This document shows positions 51,191 through 62,333 of a stretch of 64,000 nt of DNA, one piece after another. A program made the position numbers and the translations under genes. The stretch lies in the NCBI GenBank assembly GCA_011032825.1, contig JAADJZ010000029.1, forward strand, positions 248,001-312,000. The letters are read 5' to 3'. This DNA is from Massariosphaeria phaeospora. Lineage: Eukaryota; Ascomycota; Dothideomycetes; Pleosporales. The notes under the pieces were generated by a model, which was not told the DNA's origin, did not search any database, and worked only from the letters and a program-made list of their open reading frames with translations. Positions within the stretch are counted from its first letter, which is position 1. Every line of letters begins with the position of its first letter.

Positions 51191-54019
51191 ATGAAGTTCT
51201 CGCACAGCCTGCAGTTCAACGCGGTGCCGGACTGGAGCAGCAACTATATTGCCTACAGCAACCTGAAGAAACTGTACGTCTTGTGCGCACCCAGCGAGTT
51301 GGTGGGGTAAACTCTGGGAGGCTAGTGTGGAGATTGTTGTCTGCGGACACCGGCAGGGCTGAACGCTGACGGGTGTCGCATTGCACAGGATCTACACGCT
51401 TGAGAGCCGCTTCAACCAGCAACACGCACAGACCGACGCCGAGTCGTCACCTCTTCTGGACGGCCCCGCCGAAGACCCGGATAAAACCTTCACGCATGCG
51501 CTGGATTCGGAACTGGAGAAGGTGTGTTCCTTCTTTCAGCTAAAGGAGCTCGAGGTCTATGGCGAGGTCGACCACCTGCTCAAAGACGAGGAGTCGTATG
51601 AGGAGGAGCAAGGAAATTACGAGCAGGAGCAACAGAATGCACCGGCCGGGAAGACCACACGGAGCGCGAGCGTGTTCAAGAACATCGGCTTCCACCGACC
51701 CCGGCGGAACAGCACCATGAGCACGCGCACCGACGGAGACGACGCCGACTCGGATGACGACGAAGCGAACGAGACATCACAGTTACAGCGGAAGACAAGT
51801 CAGGACGGGAAGCGACGGCCGCGGCCAACATGGGACGGACACAACGACGATAACATGTACGCGTCCACCGACTTCGCTTCCTCCAGGCGGCGGGCGAGCG
51901 CTGCCTTTGATGACTACAACGACATGGCCTTCTCCGCACTATATGACGAGGGCGTATCGCTCAAGAAGCGGACTGTCAGTGTGTACGTCTCGCTTTGCGA
52001 GCTGCGGTCCTTCATCCAGCTCAACAAGACCGGTTTTGAGAAGGTCCTGAAAAAGTACGACAAGATAATGGATAGGAAGTTGAAAGGCTCATACTTGTCA
52101 CAACATGTTTACCCTGCCCACGCGTTTGCACAAAGCACCATGGACAAGCTTACAGAGCACCTCAAGCGCATCGAGGATGGCTACTCACGGATATGCACCC
52201 AAGGAGACGTCGAAGAGGCCAAGCGAGAGCTACGGCTTCACCTGCGAGAACATGTGGTTTGGGAAAGGAACACAGTATGGCGAGAGATGATTGGTATTGA
52301 GCGGAAAGCGCAAGCCGCCAATCTTGGTATATCGCAGACCCTACTGGGTCGGGACACAAACGGGCGACATACCCGGTTGCAGGGGGACGATGTTGACCCA
52401 GAAGTGCAAGAGGTTGTCACACCGATTGGCAGATATCGGTGCCCGCGATGGCTCGTCAGCAGACCCTTTTGGCTTCTGCTAGCTGTTATTGCTATCTTCG
52501 TTGTTCTACTCCTTGTGCCCATCATGGAGAAGCCTGAGCAGCAAAATTGTCTCGCATTGGTGGTCTTCGTCAGTCTGTTATGGGCAACAGAGGTTTGATG
52601 TCCGTGCCGTGCATGAATCGATACTTACATCTGCTAGGCCATCCCTCTCTTTGTCACGTCGCTACTCGTCCCTTTCCTGGCGGTTACATTGCGCGTTGTT
52701 CGCAGCGACGAAAAGCCTCACACGCGCTTAGACTCCAAGCGAGCAGCCGGTTACGTCTTTGCAGCTATGTGGACGCCAGTCATTATGCTACTTCTTGGTG
52801 GCTTCACCATCGCGGCAGCTTTGTCCAAGTATAACATTGCCAAGATGATGGCAACTTTTGTGCTGAGCAAAGCTGGGACGAAACCAAGAACTGTGCTTCT
52901 GACAAACATGTTCGTTGCCATGTTCGCCAGCATGTGGATTAGCAACGTCGCGGCGCCTGTATTGTGCTTCTCCATCATTCAAGTAGCTATCCCCCACATA
53001 TGGATCTTGTTTGATGCTAATTAAATCAGCCTATCCTTCGCAACCTCCCTGCCGACTCCGATATGACGAAAGCTCTTCTACTCGGCATCGCACTTGCATC
53101 CAACATGGGTGGTGCCGCTTCCCCTATCGCCTCTCCCCAGAATCTCATCGCGCTCCAGAACATGGAGCCTGAACCATCATGGGGTGTCTGGTTCTTCATC
53201 GCACTTCCAGTGTGCATCATCTCCATCCTACTGATTTGGCTACTTCTTCTGGTCACGTTCAAGCCCGGCCGCAACACCACCATCGTCCCGATCCGTCCCC
53301 TCAAAGATCGCTTCACAGGAATCCAATGGTTTATAAGCATCGTCACAGTCATCACCATTATTCTGTGGTGCGTCAGTCATCAGCTGGAGCCGATCTTCGG
53401 GGATATGGGTGTAGTGGCCATTATCCCTCTGGTCTTGTTCTTTGGCACAGGCATCCTCACGAAAGAAGACTTCAATAATTTCCTCTGGACCATCATCATT
53501 CTCGCTGCTGGAGGCCTGTCTCTTGGTAAATCTGTCAACTCGTCTGGGCTTCTTCACACTATTGCCGGATCCATCACCGAGTCCGTTGAGGGCATGAGCT
53601 TGTACCAACTCCTGGTAGTCTTCGCAGCTCTGATCCTCGTCGTAGCCACCTTCATCAGCCACACCGTCGCGGCGCTGATTGTGCTGCCTCTAGTGAAGGA
53701 AGTGGGACAGTCCATGCAACAACCTCATCCGAATCTTCTAGTCATGGGAAGCGTCCTCATGGCGAGTGCCGCCATGGGTCTGCCCACTTCTGGATTCCCA
53801 AACATGAGTAAGCGAGCCCTTTTCCACTCGTCTAGCGCACAGGAATGAACACTGACTTTCCCGCCACGCACAGCCGCCATCATGATGGAAGACCAACGCA
53901 CAGGCCAGCGCTACCTCTCCGTCAAACACTTCCTCACCCGCGGCGTTCCGGCGTCTCTCATCGCGTTCATGGTGGTCATCACTGTTGGCTACGGATTGAT
54001 GCGCGCCGTCGGATTTTGA
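51191..54019 (+). CDS. SPX-domain low-affinity phosphate transporter (Pho87/Pho90-like)
   Basis: Plasma-membrane inorganic phosphate permease. Exons are 51191-51273, 51389-52592, 52638-52982, 53030-53807 and 53874-54019 (introns 115, 45, 47 and 66 nt), coding for 851 residues. The SPX domain starts at the N-terminus (MKFSHSLQFNAVPDWSSNYI then AYSNLKKLIY). It is interrupted by a long acidic insert (about residues 120-230) and ends with LNKTGFEKVLKKYDKIM and the following helices; these carry the inositol-pyrophosphate-binding lysines. The C-terminal half is a DASS/CitT-type permease with about 11-12 helices, including SNMGGAASPIASPQNLIAL and FISHTVAALIVLPLVKEV with MGLPTSGFPNM, matching the two substrate-binding SNT-like loops. 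Domain order is that of Pho87/Pho90/Pho91. Which of these it equals is not decided. Confidence 0.93.
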
Positions 54020-54741
54020 TTCCCCGGCCTACTTTTTTCTTCCATATAGGAGTGTGTTCTTGTCCATAGACCATGTCCGGATTGGGTGGTAGGGTGCATA
54101 ATTGTAGGCGTTCACTATGTTGGTCTGTGGACCCAATTAGGTCGGAAATATTAGGTTCGTGTTGTTTGGTATCTGTTGTACCGTCAATCGAGCAATTCTT
54201 TCCCGTCTCAGAGGGCGGCGTTGTGAAATTGGTGGGTGCTTGCCATCTAAGTGCTGTGAACCTGTGGGATAGTGCGCATTGCGTAGTTTATAACTTGATC
54301 TGGGGTCAGTGTATTATGAACGTCAATATCGCTTCTGGTTGACCTGGTTTGGTTCGCGGGGGCGAAGATTAGTCAAGAAAGCTGTCAAGAAAGTTGATGG
54401 GGCTGTGAGATTGGTGGTTCTTCCGATGTTGGAGTCACGGAAGTCTAGGTAGGGAACTTGGGGTTGACATTGGATTTACGCTAAGTGGGTAGTCTATCTC
54501 AGGCCCGGTCGATTGGTACTTCGTTTTATGGATCTATAAGTCGAATCTCAATTACGAGACTTATCACCCCCTATCCTTTACAATCGATCTCCACGCCTTT
54601 CTTTCTCCCGCCCACCTCAGTCCATGTACAGTTGCTCGACGTCCATCTTCCTAGCCTCTCCGCCCCGCCCAGTGCACAATGCGTTCCTCTAGTAGCTAGA
54701 CATCAGCACAGTCACAAGCGTACAACATCGTACTGCATCCA

Positions 54742-54852
54742 TCACATACGATTCACGCCATCCCCCTCCACGAGAAAGTAGTCCTGGTACTCGTCGCTCC
54801 AGGTCCACACGCCAGGGAGTAGGTCGTATGGGGGTGCGGTGTAAGGGTCCAT
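54742..54852 (-). CDS. Possible micro-ORF or first exon
   Basis: 36 codons from the ATG at 54852: MDPYTAPPYDLLPGVWTWSD, then EYQDYFLVEGDGVNRM. Aromatic- and acid-rich, it looks more like protein than chance. A GTATGT splice donor overlaps its last codons and a TCTAG acceptor lies about 53 nt further on, so it may be the first exon of a slightly longer protein. No family recognised. Confidence 0.3.
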   Translation of the reverse strand: MDPYTAPPYDLLPGVWTWSDEYQDYFLVEGDGVNRM

Positions 54853-55004
54853 GGTCTGGTCTGGTCTGAGTGGAGAGATATGTGGTTAGTGAGGCACAGG
54901 TCGCGATGGCGCGTTTCCTTCGTTTTGGAAATGCAAGGGGAGAAGATGGGGAGAGGGTGGGGATGGAGCGAAGGACATGTGTAGCAAGGCTGAGGTTGGG
55001 GGCC

Positions 55005-55036
55005 GGACTGTCGGGCTGTCAGGCTGTCGGGCTGTG
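55005..55036 (+). repeat. GGGCTGTC octamer repeat
   Basis: Four units (GGACTGTC, GGGCTGTC, AGGCTGTC, GGGCTGTG). Confidence 0.75.
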
Positions 55037-55312
55037 TTGTCGTCGTTGTTGTTACACGGCAGAAGCTAAGCCTAAGCTGGGGAGGGAAGTGGGGTGCTGA
55101 GCTGAGCTGTGCTGGACGTCGGATGTGGGGGCTGTGCGAGCCGTTTCGTAGTCAGTCCACATAACGCAGGTACTTTGAACAAAGCATTCAAAACACTGTT
55201 CGATCTAGGACTAAATCCAAGGGTCACAGATAGAGTCTATGAGGTGGTATATACACTCTGTTCTTTATGTTGGCGGTGAAAAAAGTGTTAATATAGGCAT
55301 CTTAGGCAATTC

Positions 55313-55380
55313 AATTGAATCAATTGGAGTCGTGCAGTCATTGCTGACTATGTTGACTACCCACTAATATCAAACGCAAC
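55313..55380 (+). repeat. Dispersed short element, copy C
   Basis: Contains GAATCAATTGGAGTCGTG, CAGTCATTGCTGACTATG, TTGACTACCCACTAATATC and CAAACGCAAC. It is the closest copy to the common consensus, in plus orientation. Confidence 0.8.
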
Positions 55381-55669
55381 ATGCATAAGCATTGCGGAGC
55401 TGTGATGATATTCTACATCCATCCACAAGCACAATCAGTTCTGAAAAAGCAAGCTCCTTCTCTAATCGTCGGTGCACAAAAACAGAGTATATATCTTCGA
55501 GAAATCGGAGTCGTAAATCCGAAGACTTGCCTCGCCGGTACAGAGAGATTATGAGATACCAACATATGCTGCCGTTGTAGTGAGCTCGTAGAAGGAAAAT
55601 TTACTCGCCTGTCCTGTAAATGCCACGCTCCTACCATGCCGCTCTATCCGCTCAAACCCACCCACCTAC

Positions 55670-58600
55670 TTATTCATCCCAGTTGACCTTCAACGCTACA
55701 TCAGAAGTCAGTCACAACTCTCAATTTATCAGGCTCCTCATCGAAGGATCTAGACACGAACTTACCACACGGGAACGGGAAGAAGGCATCCCAGTTCTCT
55801 GTCAGATACGCATGGTACGGATACTCGGCGCCGCGCTCGCCCATGACCCGCGGCACCTTGTGCACCTGGCCCTGCAAGCCCTTGGCCACACGCAGGTTCT
55901 TCAGCCGGGCGATTTCGCGCAGCATGGTTGTCAGCGCGACGCGCGTCATTGCCTCGCCGAGACACTTGTGCGGGCCGTGGCCGAGGTGGATGTACGTGTC
56001 GAGCGGGCGCGAGAGGTCGACGACGTCCGGGTCGGGGAAGACGACCGGGTCGTGCGATGCAGCGCGCAGGCTAATGAAGATGGTTTCGCCGGCTTTGATG
56101 GTCGTCGTTTTGCCCGAGTCGGTGATGGACGTGTCGGCTGCAGCAGCGCGCACGATGGCCGTCTCACCGTTGAGGCGCGCGCCCTCGAGGACGTAGTGCA
56201 TCAGTTTGTCGAAGTTCTCTTCGGAATCGCCTTGGGCGAGTTGCTGGATCGCGGGCCAGTGTTGCTGGCCGTCGCCGACGAGGAAGTACTCGATGATCTG
56301 GCCGAAGAGCTGTCCTTGGCTTGACACCATGCCGCCAGCGGTTCCAAGAATATGGCCCCAGACGAGCTGCGCGGGATCCATGCCGGTCGCGAGGAGCCGC
56401 TTGATCATGTGAATGCCGTAGTTCTTGAGGGTCGACTCGTTGGGCCAGATGGTGCGGATGGCTGCGGAGAGGAGCCCGCTGTGCGCGATAGCGTCGACGT
56501 TCTTCTCGACGAGTTTTCCGAGGACCTGGGTGGCGGCTCGAGACTTGATATGCAGGGGGAATGAGCTAGCCGGGTCGACGTCGAAGAAGATGAGGGCGAA
56601 TACGGACGACATAAGGAGATACATCTCCGCCTCGGTGAAGATGCCGTGTGGCTGCTTGTCGGTTTTCAACGGCAGCATGAACATCTCCGAGCAGAAGTGC
56701 ACATGGACCAGGTTGCCAACGTCGCGGATGATGTCGATTTGTGTGAAGTCTGCTATCTTCGCGCTCTTCTCCGCAAGCAGTTCGCGGGTCTTTGCTGCAT
56801 AGTAGGATCGCACTTCCTTATCCCAGTCGGACACGTAAATTGCCTTGCTCATCATAGAACGCGAGGCTGTATTGTTAGGCCCGTCGCCTGCAAGCATAAA
56901 GTCGGACGCGGCAGGACCCATGAGGTATTGCATCGCTTTGCTCCAAGTTACTTTGAAGTTGGTTTGGTCGTTCAAGATGTTGATCGCAGTCGTGTATTCA
57001 TACAAGAAGTGGGGACGAGGCGTGTAGCTCGGTTTGTCGAAGCTGTACAGTTTGTCCTTGTCCAGGTTCTTGAGCGCTTCCTTCATCGCGGATGGGATAG
57101 TGAGCGGGTAGTGCGCGTACACACTGTCTTGCTTGAAGTGTCGAGGGAACGCACGCAAGAAGAGCTTGTAGAACACACAGCCATTATCGATAGAGGTGTC
57201 GTAGTCAACTAGACGAAAGCCCCAATTAGTAAGTGTACGGGGATTGTATTCGAGAGTGTAGAACCTGTCACCACGCACCAACGCCACTGCGTCGGAAAGA
57301 ACGGCACGGGAGACAGTGTATGAGGGAGCGAGTCCAGAGCCAGGCGCCATAGGTTTCTTAGCGTCCTCAACGACAATACCGGGGTACATTTCGACTTTGT
57401 CCGGGTGACCGTACAGGTGCTTGAGCTGCTCTTGGACGTACTTGTCCTGCGTGATATCCTCGAAAGTACGATGCGGTGCCAAGTCGAAGTGCTTCCTGAA
57501 CTCATTGAGCGTTGCAAGATTCCACGTGCGAGCTTGCTCGATACCGAGGACTTCGATAGCGCGCATAACTTCAGGAACGCGATTAGGCCCGAATGCATTA
57601 GCGCAGTCTTCGATGCTGGATGTAAGCATGTCGACGAGGTCTTGGTCTGGAAGTGTGCCATTCTCGTTACGCTTCAACCCGGCGAAGTTCCTCTTCGAAG
57701 GGTCCTTGTCAGTCTTCTTGTACACTGCATCGAGTGTGCCTAGAAACTCGTATTTGCCAACAGACTTAGGATCGCGATCCTTCCCGAATAAGCCATTCCA
57801 CATCTCTTTAGTCCACTTCTCGTCGCGGTCGGAAACAGTGGAATGCCATCGATAAACCAAGTTGAACTCTGCAGAGACCTGATTTCCAACGCCGATGGGC
57901 ACCCCCTTCATTTCGGTGCGCGGATTCAGCTGCCAATTACTGTCTGTGCGATTGAGATCAAGGATCGTGCGGACGTAGTCGATGAGGATAATGTTGCAGT
58001 ACATTCCACAAGTGATTAGACGACCGGTTTGGAACAAATCTTCGTCATATTTGGCGCTCTTGATCCTATAAGCCTCGGCCGCGTCTTTATCGCTAGCGTC
58101 CTCTGGTTGGTCAGGTTTTCGAAAACGGTTTCCCTCGTTGATGTCCGCCAGATTCGTGACGACATAGTTGTGGAAGCGATTGAACATGATCAACAGAGCG
58201 CCGACACCGGGAGGGAAGAACAACAGACGAGCCTCGGAGAAGCAGTCCGGCTTTATGCTTCCATTTACTTTTGTCCTCATCTGATCTTGCTCAGCCTGGT
58301 CACTACCGTACAGCGGCGACAGATCAAGATATGACGAAGTTAACGACTTCGCGTAGTCCTTGTGATCGGTCCGGAAGCAGTCATGGATAATGATAGAAGC
58401 AAGGTAGAACAGCATGCTCGATATACGATTCGGGTGCAATTCAGCATGCTTCCTCGTCATGACACTATCAAATACGACTCCTGGGTCCGGTAGGGCAGGC
58501 GTCTGCATCAGAGCCGGCTTAACCGTCCTCGCATACGGTGTACCCGCAGCGCCTAGCTGAGGATGAAGAAGGCTGTTGAAGGACCCATCAGCCGAACGGT

Positions 58601-59105
58601 ACTGATATTTTGTTCCAAGATACGACTGCGGTGGATGCGGCAGGTCGGTCCACAATTGCTCGAGGAATTGATTTGTCAGCGTGTCCCGGTTTTTCGACCC
58701 ATCGGGCAACTTCGAAGCTGTGCGGATCAAGCCTTCCATCAAGTAAGTCTTGTCGTTAGTCAGTGCGCCCGACATCTTATGCTTATGGATCTCGATCAAA
58801 GTCTTCACATCGGTGATGCCGAGATAGCTCATGTCTTGGAGGTCTCCCTCGACCTTCTTGTATAGAGCGTTCTTCTCTTCTGGCTGTAGTCTGGAGCCAT
58901 CGCCGGTTTGGTCAGGTACTGGCGCCGCGGCAGCACTGATGAGGCCTGCGAGTGACTTGAAGGGGCCGCCGATGGTCTTGCGGAGCTTGTCAAGTTCAGA
59001 GCGCTCATCTAGCTTCGGTGGAGCGGGACCCGTACGGGAGTCTACGTGGTCTTTCCACGCGTGCAGGGCAGCCATGATGGCCTCCGAGACTGAAGATTCT
59101 GTCAT
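55670..59105 (-). CDS. ppo: Psi-factor producing oxygenase (linoleate 8R-dioxygenase / diol synthase type)
   Basis: Oxylipin-forming fusion of a heme peroxidase-like dioxygenase and a P450-type hydroperoxide isomerase. Minus-strand exons are 59105-55766 and 55695-55670 with a 70-nt terminal intron, coding for 1121 residues. Splicing replaces an odd read-through tail with FFPFPCALKVNWDE, the family's usual ending. Dioxygenase half: IIIHDCFRTDHKD (distal His region), SYLDLSPLYGSDQ, FNRFHNYVV, and the catalytic Tyr/proximal His in FNLVYRWHS. P450 half: heme-ligand Cys in HLGHGPHKCLGEA (about 1048) is present, unlike PpoC-type 10R-dioxygenases, so an active isomerase is expected. However, the I-helix motif that is usually ..NQxQ.. 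reads GGMVSSQGQLFGQ, with Ser at the Asn position. Such enzymes regulate sporulation and sexual development. The exact product is not predictable. Confidence 0.92.
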
Positions 59106-60406
59106 TATGGGTAGAGTGGTTGTTGTCAGTGGTTAACAGAGTGAGATAACGCTAGCAGGATCGGAAGCTGAGCGACCGGGGAAAAGATCCACCATCCACC
59201 GGAGCCCGGGCCGACCCTTAGAGAAAGTTTTCGCAAGGCTCAAACTTGTTGCGGAGAGCCTCATTGTAAGGCCGACCCTTAGCGTTCTTCACTCTGCTGA
59301 GATGGGACGGTAGACAATGTAGCCAGAAAGTAGAGAGTGGAGCTCGCGGTACGGCGAAAAAAAAGATAGAAATCTAGATGACGCAGAGAATCCTACACTT
59401 CACGCGCTGTCCCGAGACCCGGAGAGAGGCAACGAGCGAACATAGGACAGAAAAATAGGGGAACTTAGGAAGATACATAGACTGGTGATGGTCTGGCGTT
59501 TGCTTCATTTCAATGGCACGAATCACAGACCGCTGAATCAATGGGGTGACTGAAGTACGTAGGAGAAACCTGCTCAACCGACTTACATCTATACGCAGAC
59601 GCTCTTGTTCGATTCCCGCTCCGGTAGCAGTCCGAGCAGATATTTTCTCCAATTCAGAGAACACTCCTGGTCGACACCAGTCACCCCTCTTAAGAAGCAA
59701 GAAAGCACAGGCCAGCTAGATAACGGCGGGGTATCGATTTTTGGGACCTTAGCGGGAGAGGCGTGCAAATTCGAAAAGTACGAAACCTTCTCAGGCAGGG
59801 CGCCGTCGTCGATGCAACCTGCGACCCCTTATATGGATGCTCCCAATCCCAACGTACGCCGCATTTAGACCAGCCTAGAAACCGCTAATCGCTTGTGTAT
59901 CTTGCGGCTGAACCCGTTCACCAGTACAGTCGCAGTTTGGGTTTTCGCCCGTGATGTCAACCGTAAGCGTCTCTCCACATGCCGCCAGCGGCCAGCCACG
60001 AGCTGAGACCCCCTGCACGGCTAACGCCTCGGCCCGCCAAAAGACGCCCCACGCCACCAATCAGAATCCTTTCTTCGCCATATCGGCTTCGCAATGCTGG
60101 CAGTCAGCTGAGTCGAGAGACACAGAAACGATGAGTTGCTTGGATGGGTGTGTGATGATGGGGGGAGACGACGGGGTGTTGTTGCGAGACGCATCCGGAC
60201 TTGGAGTTGACTCGAGGCACAGGATGGTGAGCAATGTATCTGTACGGCGTGGAGTATCTAAGGTTGGTGGGAGGGGTGTCAAAGGAGGAAAGAAGGAGCT
60301 TTGTCCCACAGGGCTGTTTTCTATAATAGGCAGCCTTATCTCAGGTGCCTGAAAAAGGCTGAGCGTAAGCTGGGATGGCAGATCGTTTGATGCCGCGCAT
60401 CATGCA
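59106..60406. other. Promoter region of the Ppo gene
   Basis: A short phrase (AAGGCCGACCCTTAG-like) occurs twice around 59210 and 59268, including GGCCGACCCTTAG both times. No gene supported; open frames are short and overlapping. Confidence 0.45.
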
Positions 60407-60676
60407 TCAGTCGGTGAGCCCTGGAGGCGGTGGCTTGATCCACGCGCGAGTGCGCGAGTGCGCGTATGCAGGGTTTGCTTTGTGCAGTTCGCGAGGTTCT
60501 AGATAGAAGACGGCGGCGTGAGCCATCACTGATAAATAGATCATGACAATGAACGCCGCCAATAACAAAATATCGAATGGTGCGAGCGGTTGCTGAAAGT
60601 CTGAAGTTGTACTACCAAGCTGCGTTGTATGACTTATACTTATGCGGCAACATGGCGGGCCACCGGACCACATCAT
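60407..60676 (-). CDS. Small single-pass membrane protein, unknown
   Basis: 89 residues from the ATG at 60676. The N-terminal ~25 residues are not convincing, but from about residue 30 the text is protein-like: PFDILLLAAFIVMIYLSVMA is a membrane helix, followed by HAAVFYLEPRELHKANPAYA and a Pro-rich end (WIKPPPPGLTD). A spliced start is possible. It lies 125 bp downstream of the TSC13 stop on the same strand. No family recognised. Confidence 0.4.
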   Translation of the reverse strand: MMWSGGPPCCRISISHTTQLGSTTSDFQQPLAPFDILLLAAFIVMIYLSVMAHAAVFYLEPRELHKANPAYAHSRTRAWIKPPPPGLTD

Positions 60677-60800
60677 GGTCTTGCGTTTACTCTGTTGTAT
60701 GCCGTATGCCTTGTCTCAGGCTGATCGGGTGCTCACTTGATATATCGACTACAGCACCCCTGGTTCGGATCCGTTGCTGTGCCGCACTATGGCGGGAAGC

Positions 60801-61827
60801 CTAGTAGATGCCCGGGAGCATGACGAACCGCTTCCGCTTATACTTGTCACCGAACTCCTTGCGATACCGCCGCTCCTTCTTCTGCGCCCACAATGCCATC
60901 TGTATTGCGGCAACGACGACAAACACAATGGTGCTCAGGCTCCAGTTGATCAGCCAAAAGCCAGCCCACGCTACGATCTCGAACATGTAGTTGGGACATG
61001 TCACCAGGTCAAATCCGAGGCCCCGCGGGATCCCCCGGTCTGTACTGCCTGGCCGGCGCAGGTTCTTCAAGACATTGTGGGTGTACAGTGTCCCGAGTTC
61101 ACCGAGCACGAATAGGGCGAGACCGAAATAGGTAAAAAGAGGATTGGAGGCGCGAGCCGTGGGTGCTGTAGGCGCGTACGTCCAGTATGCAAGGTTCATG
61201 CCTCCAAGGAACCAGTAGTGGCCGAAATTCTTGAGGGTCAAGATGGCGGGCATTGTGGCCAGCGAGAAGCGGTGCACGAACAGCGTCTCGTATTCACGCT
61301 TTATGAAGTGTACCATGACCAGTATGAGGGACAGTTTCTGGAGTTCGGAGGGCGATGTAGATGTGCCATAGATCAATGGGCGGCCGTAGTAGAAGAGTGG
61401 GTGGACGAGGAGGGGTCCGAGGTACTCGATGATGAAGACGGTACGCCACGCAATCTGCGGCCCTAGGACTATTATCAGACAGGGAAGAAAGACTCGGAAT
61501 AGTCACACACCTAGGTCCTTTACATCCACGGCACTCCTGTTTCTTAAGCCTGTATCATGCACCGTCACATCCGTGGCATTGGGGATTGGTGACCCATCGC
61601 TGCCTTTTGTAACTCTTAGCCGATTCGCCGAGAATTTGGAAGCATCCGAAATTTTCTGGAATATCTGTGAGGTCGAGTCTTCGCGGCCGATTGTGATGAG
61701 TTCTGGAAGGTTTTTGATCGGTTTGCCTAGAGAAGAATCACAGGTCAGAATGTCGAAGCCATTGAAATGATCTGGAGCTGGACCCACCCCTTGGCCGTAT
61801 CGTAAGGTCAATGACCGAAGAAGCCAT
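60801..61827 (-). CDS. TSC13: Very-long-chain trans-2-enoyl-CoA reductase
   Basis: ER membrane enzyme catalysing the last step of the VLCFA elongation cycle (NADPH-dependent reduction of trans-2-enoyl-CoA), which also feeds sphingolipid synthesis. Minus-strand exons are 61827-61788, 61726-61511 and 61462-60801 (introns 61 and 48 nt), coding for 305 residues, the usual length. The N-terminal part is ubiquitin-like (KPIKNLPELITIGREDSTSQ). The steroid-5-alpha-reductase-like domain has IEYLGPLLVHPLFYYGRPLI, KREYETLFVHRFSLATMPA (with conserved REYET and HRFS), HNVLKNLRRPG, IPRGLGFDLVTCPNYMFEI with the catalytic-region Tyr, and a C-terminal KKERRYRKEFGDKYKRKRF motif. It is highly conserved. Confidence 0.95.
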
Positions 61828-62333
61828 TTTAGCAGACGTTCGGAGGTGCGAAGCGATGAGATGGAAGCATCTAAGCGGTGAAGGTGGAGGGTTTTTGACC
61901 TCGGGACTGATGCGGATCTTGGCACCGGCGAGGCCTTCCCGAGTCGGGTTAGACTGGACGCTACGCCGAAATAGTTGATATTCGAAATCTACAGCACCAT
62001 ATAATAAAGACAGATCTCTCCAAGGTAGCATGTTGCAGTACCCAAGTTCATGTCTCATCACCATCTCTACCCCAGAGACGCTACAAGATAAGACGCCAGG
62101 GTACACGCTTCTATTTTCACCAGAGTGACAACCAATACACCTACGATTGAGAAGCCCCCACAAGATCCTCGACTGAAGACAGCTTTGACATTTAGCTCTT
62201 TACTAAATCACGCTCCAAAGTCGATCACGACTCGCCGGGCGACATCCGGCCCTATACAGGCAACCAGTTCAGCAATGATGCCTTTAATGGATTGTGGGTC
62301 GCGAATATCACCGTCGTCCCATGCAATTAGTCT
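61828..62333. other. Promoter region of TSC13
   Basis: 506 bp between the TSC13 start and the ATE1 stop, both on the minus strand. No separate gene seen. Confidence 0.55.

Larger units (their letters stand above)
54020..55669. other. Intergenic, 1.65 kb
   Basis: Contains a possible very small minus-strand gene (54742-54852), an 8-bp tandem repeat (55005-55036) and dispersed element copy C (55313-55380). Confidence 0.5.

Noticed and set aside
50460..51194. Plus-strand open frame of 244 codons before the phosphate transporter
   Set aside because: Low-complexity Ser/Arg/Thr text without domain; the SPX domain begins at 51191 in another frame.
55701..55765. Unspliced C-terminus of Ppo (KFVSRSFDEEPDKLRVVTDF)
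   Set aside because: A GTAAGT..TGTAG intron gives the family-typical ending ALKVNWDE; the read-through tail does not resemble the family.
55620..57212. Several plus-strand frames of 100-230 codons within the Ppo gene
   Set aside because: Antisense to a 1121-residue conserved oxygenase; composition mirrors its codon bias.
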